A stretch of DNA of 64,000 nt from Lantana camara (taxonomy: Eukaryota > Streptophyta > Magnoliopsida > Lamiales > Verbenaceae): NCBI GenBank assembly GCA_037501455.1, contig CM074857.1, positions 102,395,501-102,459,500 of the forward strand. Reading direction: 5' to 3'. Positions 54,545-64,000 of the stretch are shown in pieces (within the stretch, counting starts at the first letter, position 1; every line of letters starts with the position of its first letter). The position numbers and the translations under genes are program-made. The notes beneath the pieces were generated by a model. It did not search any database. It saw only the letters and a program-made list of their open reading frames with translations, and was not told the origin of the DNA.

Positions 54545-57500
54545 CATAAGCAGGAAATGAATTAGTTCATAGTTTTTGTTGGGGAAGCTGCAGACATGGA
54601 AGATATGCTGCATTTCTCTTTAATTTTCTTTTTTTTCAATTGAATTGCAAATAAGAAACTGCATCTGAAGATTTGAACTTTTGTTTTGGGATTTTGAAAT
54701 TTGAGATCATTTTATCACTTTATTTTTACTTTAAAATGTCCTAATCAAATCTGTATAGTAGTGAGAAAATAATTTTTATAGTTATTACGTGGTTGATTAA
54801 AATAGTGAAAAAATAGTTGTTTATACTTATTACATTGAGAGAGTGGTCGTTTATGATTATTACGTGGTTGGTCATTGGTCAAGTATCTCATACAGTACAA
54901 TATATATATCAATATATTAGTAAATAAATTTAAATACCCACTTGATAATGTGGCAAATTAGATACACATTATATTCTATTACATCCATCAACTTCAAGAC
55001 AATTATGTATTATCATGTGAATACTTCAGACATCAGACCCCAGAAACTTAATTTCTGACAAATTGGTTTCCAGTCTTTTGCACGACACATATTGTTATAA
55101 AGTTCTACTTCATTGCATTTGCTTTAAATTGCTGAATAATGCAGTTTAATATAATGCCCCAAGTTCTCTCATTTTTATAGATGTCAATTCTTTTCTAGTC
55201 ACTATATATAGTGCGTATATAAGGATGATTTAGATTAAATACTCACGAGACAATAATATACGCTACAAATATCACATGTAAAGATCAGTTTAGAATAGGA
55301 GGGTAACCAACACCGTCTAACTTATATGTAATTTCGTCCATGTACACATGGATCATATGCATTTATTTTTATTATTGTTATGATCATAAATAAGGGGTAT
55401 GCATTGCCAGAAGGGGCAGTTTGAAATAATTCTCCATCAATTTAGAATATTTTTACTTTTACTTCCTATAAAATTATACAACATAATAGGATATAAATAC
55501 TGCATTAGAACGTTTTAGTACTACATTTTGTGACAAATATATAACATATTTTGAGAGATATTTTAAGTACTACATTATGTGAAAATTATAAGACATTTTG
55601 CCAAAATGGAGAGTTAAGTAAAAATATGATGCCCAATTGGGGATTTGTCCTATATTACCCGTTGCCAGAATTGGGATAATTTTCCAAAATTCAATTAACA
55701 TATATATATTAGTTTCTTATAATAAAGAATAATTTGATACATATTACAAACTTGGTGAGAGCACAGCAAATATTGGGTGATTTATCTTTATTTATGAAAG
55801 AGGAAATTTCATCCCAAACTTTGATACAACAAAAATAGTTCAACCACAAACACATAATTTAGTAATAAGTTTTTAATGATAAATTTCTATATCTATAAAT
55901 CAATAGACGATGGATTCGAATTTTATTGAATGTAATTTGGAAGTCAACAATAATCTGCTAAAATCAGAAAGAAGCACAAAAATCAGGTAGACAAGCAGAT
56001 ATTTATCCAAGTTTTCATGAATTTCCAGCAAAAGGTAGGCAACTTTTGCAGCAAACAAAGAGCCACATCCACACATACATCACAATTCACAACGACAACT
56101 GTTAGACATGCATGATTTTTAAAGTTTAGAGGCATCCTAATTCCATGCCAGATGTAAACATTCTAGACAACCGATCTGGTTATCATTTATATCATCTCTT
56201 TTTAAAATCCAAAAATACAACAATAATCATCGCAAAATTATTAATAAATGATCATTTCTCGATCGGTAAATAATGCTGTTGAATCATACGGCACAGATAG
56301 ATACTGTAAAACAATAAAATAAAAACAAAAGTAGCTGCTTACGTATCATCGACACAACACTAAAGTCCCCAACATTTCATATTTGGTGTTTGTTTTTTGT
56401 AATTTTGCAATTTTGCCCTTAAAAAATAATTGAGAAAGTTATAAATTCGGGATATCAATTCGATCAATTCAGTAATTTTAGTGTACTATTATTTTTTAGC
56501 GATAAAATCGGACTGTGTATCTCTAAAATCACACAATTTAATACACTTCTTGATCAGAACTCCATTTTGTCCACTGGAAACTTGATCCGATTTTATGTGT
56601 GGCAAATTCTTAGTTCACCGTGTGTAAGTTCTGATGGGTAAAATCAATTTCCAGCAAAAAATTTACATTAAATTGCTTGATGGGAAAAAATTAATGTAAA
56701 TTTGGGATACTGACTACTCCTAACTTGCGTTTTTTGGGATAGTTTTTTTTTTTTTTTTTTTTGGCAAAATAGTCCCATAACTCTAAAAAATTTGCATTTT
56801 CGAGTCAATTATCACCGGAGAAATGACATGTATATCGAAAACCACACATAATTGACACGTGTTAGATTAATTATGTATCATACTTAATCCACATGTATAA
56901 TTCTATTTTCCACATTGGAGCCACATAACCTTCTTTATGCAAACACATAAACTACTGATCATTTGAAACAAAACAAAATTGAATAGCTGTTGAAGTGGTC
57001 CGGAAGCCCATGATTAGATGCAGAACAAATCTAGTGCAATTTATAAGATTCCAACTAAACAATAAAGGCTTAAACATGTAATGACAAGTTTGAAATTTCC
57101 TATTGAGATTGATTGAGAATCATGTCAGAATCTCAGGACAAAAAGAAATTCATCCATAAGCCATAAGACAAGAAGATGTCAAGATAAAACCTTGCATATG
57201 ATTGGTTTCATTAGGCTAACATCTGAGGCTACTTAGCTTCCAAGTGGATGAGGAATTCTCCTAAGACTTTCTTTTTCTATTCTTATTCATTTTTGTAGGG
57301 AAAGTAGGGTATTATTTACAAAGAATAATTACACTAATATACTTTGTGGGTTCGAATTCTACTCCAAACTCAACTCGATCGAACCCAACCAATTAAAAAG
57401 GTAAGTGTATTACACTTGTCATTTGATTGACCACTCTCCCTAAATATTCCACCAACTATACATACGATAAGTGTAAATTAAAACACTCGCCCCCTCGTTA

Positions 57501-57766
57501 CAGCGATTTGACAAACCAAATTCGGGTTAGAATTACCCCGTTCGACATCAGTATATAAATGTCTCTTAATGTTTTAGGAATTACATAAACTTTTCTTGTC
57601 AAGAACATACCTTATATCTCGTTTATCTATTAATTTTGATGATATACCTCTCTACTTTTTTATATATACTGTTTTTCCCATTTGAGGCTTAATTACTGAT
57701 CAATTATTTAATTTAGAGTACTACGCTAAAAATTTCTTTTATAATTTCTCAAATCTTGAGGGGATG
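54545..57766. other. AT-rich intergenic DNA
   Basis: 3.2 kb with no gene that I can support. A degenerate tandem pattern around ATTACGTGGTTG occurs at 54775-54880 (about 70-bp spacing). ACTACATT(A/T)TGTGA occurs twice near 55520 and 55570. A T-run lies at about 56743-56762. No terminal inverted repeats were found here. Confidence 0.5.
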
Positions 57767-57776
57767 CTTATGTAAT

Positions 57777-58792
57777 GAGAAAATTACATTTTTGGTCCCA
57801 TAGGAAATAGGTCAATTTTTTTTTGGTCCCATAGTTTTTAAATCGTCCCATACTTTTAGTTTTTCGACAAATGTAGTCCCAAAGTGAAAAAATTTCAATA
57901 TTAGTCCCAACAAATTTAGAAATATATGTTTATAATATTTTTCCTTAATTAAAAAATACATATCAAATATTAGGAATAATTTAAAAGAATACTAACCACA
58001 CGATATACATTTTATTTTTATAATAAATTATTACATTTTAAAGTATAAGTATTATTTTAAAATTATAAAATAAAAAAATAAAGACATTATACATAATAAC
58101 ATAATTATTAAAATAATCTTCAATATTGCATTTAGTTAAAAATATGTAAAATAAAAAATTAAAAAATAATTAATATTTATAATATAATTAAAAAATTAAA
58201 AAGTAATTAATAGCCATATATATTTAATGAGAATTAAAAAATAACATCAAATTTTAAAAACACTATAATAATATAACGTACAATAATAATAATTATTTAA
58301 TTAATATTATGTTATTGGATAAAATATAAATTTTTAGTTATTTTCAATTTTAAATAAACCCAACGTTAATTATTTTAAATAAATGCAATGTTATATATAT
58401 AAGAAATATTTAAATATTATAAATATTAATTATTTTTCAATTTTTTATTTTACATATTTTTAAGTAAATGCACTATTGAAAACTATTTTATTAATTATGT
58501 TATTATGTATAATATTTTTATTTTTTTATTTTATAATTTTAAAGTAACACTTATAATTTAAAATGTAATAATTATTATTTATTATAAAAATAAAATGCAT
58601 ATCCTGTGGTTGGTATTCTTTTAAATTATTCCTAATATTTGATATGTATTTTTTAATTAAGGAAAAATATTATAAATATAATATTCTTTGGGACTACATT
58701 TGTCGAAAAACTAAAAGTGCGGGACGATTTAAAAACTACGGGACCAAAAAAAATTGACTTGTTTCCTATGGGACTAAAAATGCAAATTTCTC
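57777..58792. mobile_element. Fold-back element 1 (Mutator-like, non-autonomous), 1016 bp
   Basis: Arms of about 400 bp at each end are inverted copies of each other and fold into a long hairpin. The ends read GAGAAAATTACATTTTTGGT and, on the other strand, GAGAAATTTGCATTTTTAGT. A 10-bp duplication, CTTATGTAAT, flanks it (57767-57776 and 58793-58802). Long terminal inverted repeats plus a 9-11-bp duplication are the hallmark of Mutator-like elements. It has no coding capacity. Confidence 0.88.
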
Positions 58793-58882
58793 CTTATGTA
58801 ATTAATCAAACCAAATTTTCAGGCACAGATGTAATTATCCCTATTTACTCTTTCACGATTAATAGGCAGATGAGTTTAGTTA

Positions 58883-59772
58883 GGGAAAATATCAATTTTG
58901 GTCTCATACTTTAGGCTCATTTTCGAGTTTGATCACACGTTTAGTGATTCAGTCAATTATGGTCCCAAACTTTTAAATTTTTGTCAGAGTTGGTACACCA
59001 ATCTATTTTCCATTAGATTATGAACGGAAGATACACGTGATATCAGGATACACGGTTAAACAATTATTAACTTATTATAATTTTACCCTAATTTTAGTAT
59101 ACATTTACAAAATATACCCTAATATTTTTTAATTTATTATTTTAACATTTAATGTAAATTTTTTTTTTTTGTTATTATTTAGATTTTTGTTTATTTAAGA
59201 TTATGAGTTTATATAATTTGTTGTATCCATTCTTATCATTTTTGTTACTTTCACTTAATTGATTTTTAATGATATTAGTACTTTCTAATTTATAATTTTA
59301 ATATTCACTATAAAATTTATTTATTTATTTGTTATTATTTAGATTCTTATTTATTCTAAGGTTGGGAATTTAATTTGTCATATCATTTTCTAATATTTTC
59401 GCTAGTATCACTTAATTGATTTTTAATAATGTCGTTATTTTTTAATTTATTATTTTAATATTTAATGTGAAATTTATATGATTTATTATTATTATTATTT
59501 ATATTTTTTTATTTAAGATTTTTTATTTTAAAGGATAGGGTATATTTTGTAAATGTAAACTAAAATTAAGGTAAAATTATAATAAGTTGATAATTGTCTA
59601 ACCGTGTATTGATGTCACGTGCACCTTCCATCCATAATCTAATGGAAAATATATTAGTGGACCAACTCTGATAAAAATTTAGAAGTTCGGGATCATAATT
59701 GACTGAGTCACTAAACATGGGACCAAACTCGAAAATGAGCCTAAAGTATGGGACCAAAATTGATATTTTCCC
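58883..59772. mobile_element. Fold-back element 2 (Mutator-like, non-autonomous), 890 bp
   Basis: Inverted arms of at least 240 bp (ends GGGAAAATATCAATTTTGGT) are flanked by a perfect 9-bp duplication, GTTTAGTTA (58874-58882 and 59773-59781). There is no open frame of note. It lies only 80 bp from element 1, and both ends carry the phrase TTTGGTCCCATA or a close variant. Confidence 0.88.
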
Positions 59773-59935
59773 GTTTAGTTAATATTACAATGTTCGCATT
59801 TCATTTTATTATTTCGTTATATTCTCATTCAGTAATATGTAACAAAGTGCATAGAGTTGAGATATATCGATTCAGCTTTGCAAGAAATTTCACTATAGAA
59901 AGATAGTACCCACCCCTATCCTTCCATTGTTCACG

Positions 59936-60292
59936 ACAAAATTGCATTTTTAGTATACCAACTTATCATAATTCGTAATTTTGGTATAAAAATTTTTTCG
60001 GTGAAAAACTAATTCATAATTTTAAAAGTTCGTAATTTCATGTACTATTTGACCTGAATAGATATGACCCGCCGAAACTCATCGGATCTCCACTTGTCCG
60101 TTCGAGAATTTGCCACGAAGCGAGTTTTGCAAGCTTTCGGTGGATTTTTGGGCTGGTCATATATGTTTAAGTCAAATAGTGCATGAAATTGTTAACTATT
60201 AGAGTTATGGATTAATTTTTTCATCGAAAATTTTTTTATACTAAAATTACAGATTATGATGAGTTGGTATACTAAAATTGTAATTTTCTCCA
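59936..60292. mobile_element. Fold-back element 3, 357 bp
   Basis: Inverted arms of about 130 bp share AATTTTGGTATAAAAA and TTTCATGCACTATTTGA-like blocks. The flanking 9-bp duplication has one mismatch: TTGTTCACG (59927-59935) and CTGTTCACG (60293-60301). The core contains a GC-richer segment. It is the same family as element 4. Confidence 0.78.
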
Positions 60293-60610
60293 CTGTTCAC
60301 GGATGTATTAATTTTCAATGACAACGATTCATGCAAAAGAATCAAAACCCTTTTGATTTCTTCCACAGTTCTTGGAGACGAATGGCAAATGACATCTAAC
60401 TACAAAGAGGCAAAAAAGGTGAACTTTTTAGCACAACTTTACACCACATAAACACGTATTAGACTTCATAGATATCCAGATGGTGATAGGAGGGCAAGAT
60501 ATTATGAGCTACCTTGATGTGGTTGTAATCTTCAAGACACACATACTAAAAAGTTATGCATGATTTCGACGAGACGGATGGAAAGAGAGAGAATTAAATC
60601 ATGATTGATG

Positions 60611-60955
60611 AGAAAATTATAATTTTGGTTACCAATTTATTCTAATTTATAATTTTGGTACAAAAATTTTTTTAGGGAAAAAACTAGCTCATAACTCTAA
60701 AAGTTCGTGAAATTGATCCGAATAGGTACGACCCCTTTGAAAATCCACCTGAAGCTCGCAAAATCCGCTCCGTGCAAATTCTCCAACCGACACGTAGAGA
60801 TTCGGGTGGATTTTCCGACGGATCATATCTATTCGAGTCAAGTAGTGCATGAAATTACGAACTTTTAAAATTATGGACCAATTTTTTCATCAGAAAGTAT
60901 TTTATACCAAAATTACGAATTAATGTGAATTGATATACCAAAATTATAATTTTTT
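60611..60955. mobile_element. Fold-back element 4, 345 bp (same family as element 3)
   Basis: The inverted arms begin AGAAAATTATAATTTTGG. They are flanked by TCATGATTGATG at 60599-60610 and 60956-60967; up to 12 bp are shared, and the true duplication is probably 9-12 bp. The interior matches element 3, for example AGTAGTGCATGAAATT against AATAGTGCATGAAATT. Confidence 0.8.
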
Positions 60956-60967
60956 TCATGATTGATG

Positions 60968-61624
60968 GTGTCATGACTTTTGGCCCGACTTAATTCATGA
61001 CTGCTTAATTCAATAAGGCCCGTCTTAATTTATAAAGGTTTTAGGGCATGGACAGTAGTGATAATAATGAAACTTAGTAGCGGGTAATTTGCCCTTGCAT
61101 GGCAAAAATATGTTAAATGAACACTCTGCATGAGAAACATATACAAATATAAATGCTTCAAGATCATTAATTATCAAAATTTTCCCAAGGCAACTCACGC
61201 AAAATGCAGTTTTGTTTGTTTTCCTTTCTATTTCAGACACATTTTGGAGGGGCTTTGGATTATTTCTTATTTCAATTAGGTGTTTCATCTTATATTTTAC
61301 TCATCCATTGATAAGGTCTCTTATCCAAGAGATCTTAGAGCCGTCTCGAGCTCGTACGGACAACGATTTGATTTTAATAATCCGGCAAGACCGACCGACA
61401 CAGAGAAAATTTTTGGGAAATGAGATATTAGAGATTTAGAATGAAAATTGGAGAAATATTATTGATTCATAGTTTTCTCAACGCCACTCAAACAATATAT
61501 AATAAAAGAGACCTACTAACCCTAGGACCGTAAAGGAAATAAAGAACGACAATTGAAGTTACCAAATTAACTAAACTAACTTCTATGAAGTAAAGCTAAC
61601 AATGTCTAACGCATAATATATGAC
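60968..61624. other. Intergenic DNA, nothing recognised
   Basis: About 650 bp with short open frames (61025-61288 minus and 61212-61439 plus) that show no known domain. The part from 61440 has an LTR-like tone (ATTATTGATTCATAGTTTTC) but no partner repeat. Confidence 0.5.
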
Positions 61625-61770
61625 TTCTGCCAATCCGACGGTTTCGTAATCCTCCCACCTCTACGAACTGGAACAACATCAACTCCGCTCAGCTCCTCCT
61701 GAGGCTCGCAATGCATCTCACCATCCACTTGCTGATCCATATCATCCACACATATCAAGTGCATTGATAA
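61625..61770 (-). pseudogene. Possible Copia pol fragment (integrase-RT linker)
   Basis: On the minus strand a short open stretch ends in VRRGGRITKPSDWQKSYIM before a stop. This resembles the Arg/Ser-Arg-x-x-Lys-Pro-x-x-Trp-x-x-x-Tyr linker that precedes RT in Copia polyproteins. Nothing else of the element is recognisable. Low confidence. Confidence 0.3.
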
Positions 61771-61919
61771 GCGACCGAGATTATAGAGAATTTTTTACCT
61801 TTCATGTTACAGTTATTTTTCTCTCTAAATCTCAATCGTGTATCAATACATTTCACACACAGATATATATAAGTGAGATAGGATGTGACACAAAATTAAA
61901 ATGAGAAATCCAAAACCGT

Positions 61920-62061
61920 TTGGGTATGGAATTAAGTGAAACTACTTCAACATCGCTTGGGTGTGCAATGACTGAGGTCACTAGACATCCTAAGATCATG
62001 AAGAAACTTCAAGAAGAACTGAGAGGGATAATGAAGGGAAGACATGACGTTATTAAAGATG
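61920..62061 (+). pseudogene. Cytochrome P450 fragment (I-helix region)
   Basis: About 47 codons read SETTSTSLGCAMTEVTRHPK and continue MKKLQEEL. This matches the plant P450 (CYP71-clan) I-helix threonine region followed by the W/C-A-M-T-E-L-x-R-H-P segment. There is no heme-binding Cys region, no ExxR and no upstream domain. A T-run at 62061-62077 ends the similarity. It is a truncated relic, not a working enzyme. Confidence 0.72.
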
Positions 62062-62504
62062 TTTTTTTTTTTTTTTTTAAACACATACTCCCAAAATGGC
62101 AAAAAGGATTTGAATCTAAAGTCAATGTCACTGAAAAAAGAACCGTTAATCACTTCAATCAATCATTATTGGCACGTTACAAAGTGCTCAGTCTAGTTTT
62201 TAACCTCTCAAAGGCAATCAAACAAGAATCGTCAAAATTAAACTCAACATCCTTTTGCAAAAGATTACATAACGGGAGAGAGAGTTTAGATAAACCCTTA
62301 ATGAATCGCCAGTAAAAACATAATTGCAAAAGAGTGTTCGAGTTGTATTTAATACAAATGTACGACAGGATATGACACGACTACATGATAGTTTTAAAAT
62401 TGGTGGTTCATTGGATGTGATGCAACGTTTGCCGTTTCTCTAATTTTGTAGAATTAAAATGAAAGAAAGAAGTAGTAGAGTGGCATGCTTGTGCTTATCA
62501 AAAT
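62062..62504. other. Intergenic DNA, nothing recognised
   Basis: AT-rich sequence after the P450 relic. The frame that continues to 62315 loses P450 similarity after the T-run and has no recognisable domain. Confidence 0.5.
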
Positions 62505-62740
62505 TGAAATAATTTATGCAACTTCCAAATAAAGTATATAGTTAATGTTTACCAATTATGATTAAATTCCCAGTGCAATATTAATGTGCTTTAGCACCGG
62601 TAGCAACAGTTAAAATGAACTTATCCCAACTCGCGCCAATTTAATTCAATTTAAATTTTGTACAACTCTGATTCATTTGTACAAATTATAAAAATATGTT
62701 CTCGTTAATTATTTTAATAGGTGTCGATAGATGTAGATAA
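62505..62740 (-). repeat. Dispersed repeat, copy 2 (inverted copy of 47490-47725)
   Basis: Reverse-complement match to 47490-47725 over about 235 bp with point differences and small gaps. The two copies lie 15 kb apart on either side of the RopGAP and FAF-like genes. Confidence 0.7.
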
Positions 62741-63199
62741 TACGATGTTTTAATCGGATCATAAATTTCTAACTAAATATTAAAGATTTAACTACTTAAA
62801 ACCATAAAATCCAAAAACACAAAATAGAAATTCTTTAATATAAGTTCTAACTAAAATCTCTAAAGAAATAAACTTCTAAGGAATTAAGAAAAAGACAGAA
62901 GAACTCCCGAGGTTGCCGTATCGTGCTACTCCCTTTTTTTCCTCCCAAGTGGCGTGAAAAGCTGCTTATATATCTCAAGTAAGAATCTCGACTTCCAAGA
63001 CTCTCAATCCGAATCCTAAGGGGATTTATGTCCTGTCCTACAAGTAACCCATTAAATTGTGCTCTCCTTATCAATTCTATGGTCAAAACGTAAGCCCACA
63101 AAGTAATTGAATTCAATTAGCTTCCAATTAATTCTAAAGTTCCATCTTCTCGAGGTCCACTGTCTCACCAGCCCAATATCAACAATAATAAGGCATGCA
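62741..63199. other. Intergenic DNA, nothing recognised
   Basis: Minus-strand open frames at 62847-63116 and 63052-63291 show no known domain. Confidence 0.45.
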
Positions 63200-63207
63200 T
63201 CCTCGCC

Positions 63208-63833
63208 TAGGGCTGTCAATGGATCGGATTTTAATCCGAATCCGATTCGAATTTTAACATATTCGTTCGATAAAAATATCCGATGGATCATATCCGATTA
63301 TAAATATTCGTTATCCGAAATAAATGGAGCGAATATGAAATTAACGAATCCGATCCGTTTAGAATCCGAATCCGATTATATATATAATATTTAATTAAAA
63401 TAAATTATTTACTAGTACATAATATTAAGTAAAATGACTAAAATTATAATTTTCACATAATTATCACTTTAAAAAACAATAAATTTTGAATTATTTACTC
63501 TAAAAGTATATATTTTCCTATATTAATAAGTTTAAATTAACTTATTTTAAATAAATATAAATAAAATCATCAAATAATCCATTAAATAATTATTATTTAT
63601 TAATATTATGTAATTAAATTTATTCTTTATATTAAATTTGTTAAATAAAAAAATTAAATTTTATTGTTAATCGGGTCGGATCTTTAATCGGATATAGTCC
63701 GATCTGATTATGCATGGATTCAAAATAAATGAATCCTAATCCTATAGGATTCGGATTCGGATTCGGATTCGGTTGTCGGATCCTCTTGCGGAATCCCCTG
63801 ATCCGACCCGAATCCGACCCGTTGACAGCCCTA
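63208..63833. mobile_element. hAT-type miniature inverted-repeat element, 626 bp
   Basis: The termini TAGGGCTGTCAA...TTGACAGCCCTA are perfect 12-bp inverted repeats flanked by a perfect 8-bp duplication, TCCTCGCC (63200-63207 and 63834-63841). The 8-bp duplication and the TAGGG start fit hAT. Both subterminal regions are packed with CGGAT / ATCCG motifs, including a GGATTC(GGATTC)n run near 63749-63772, in mirrored orientation. No transposase is encoded. Confidence 0.9.
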
Positions 63834-63841
63834 TCCTCGCC

Positions 63842-64000
63842 ATAATAATTCACAGCTTTTACAAATTGATCTCCTGACAGCACACACCCAGCACAAATTG
63901 ATCTACACACACAAGTTTGGCCCAGCTATTGGTCCAAACACTCCAATAATTCATAAAATAGCCCTGCTAAACTAAAAACACGAAAATACATCACGGTATC
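63842..64000. other. Intergenic DNA to the window edge
   Basis: Short remaining segment with no recognisable feature. Confidence 0.5.

Overview
This window is nuclear DNA of a flowering plant, most likely a eudicot. The evidence is plant-type Copia and Gypsy LTR retrotransposons, GT-AG introns, a CRIB-type ROP GTPase-activating gene and a FANTASTIC FOUR-like gene. I cannot name the species. There are two compartments: a nested retrotransposon block (1 to about 46.2 kb) and an AT-rich gene-bearing block with small DNA transposons (about 46.2-64 kb).

Left block. A degraded minus-strand Gypsy element (here 'W', 1-14433, running off the left edge) is split by a complete, very young Copia element (167-10262; 1942-bp LTRs, target duplication GTGGT, one open 1306-residue gag-pol). 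After about 150 bp comes a second minus-strand Gypsy element ('X', 14587-39311; 819-bp LTRs), whose gag-pol has four nonsense codons. A third Gypsy element ('Y', 15922-28383; 810-bp LTRs, duplication AGTGT, uninterrupted 2065-codon gag-pol) is inserted inside X. To the right lie a LINE relic, a Gypsy LTR fragment and the 3' part of a relative of Y ('Z', 42230-46205).

X, Y and Z each carry a second gene on the opposite strand from gag-pol, between pol and the 3' LTR. Each is a multi-exon gene. In all three the first coding intron is phase 1 and the second is phase 0, and the products share a layout: a putative gypsy-type transposon domain (PF04195-like), a basic linker and a coiled coil. Y and Z share an antisense TATA box and an 11-nt block about 35 nt downstream of it. 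This fits the extra antisense genes known from Tat-lineage elements, but the conserved splicing and promoter are unusually clear here.

The most novel-looking signal is in the Copia leader (3848-4188). Four copies of one 17-18-nt sequence each form the loop of a hairpin whose stem differs in sequence but still pairs. A second hairpin array lies in the pol-distal region of Y (20386-20730).

Right block. A five-exon CRIB-RhoGAP gene (48993-52342) and an intronless FAF-like gene (53720-54544) lie on the plus strand. Downstream are four fold-back elements with 9-12-bp target duplications (57777-60955), a cytochrome P450 relic and a hAT-type miniature element with an 8-bp duplication (63208-63833).
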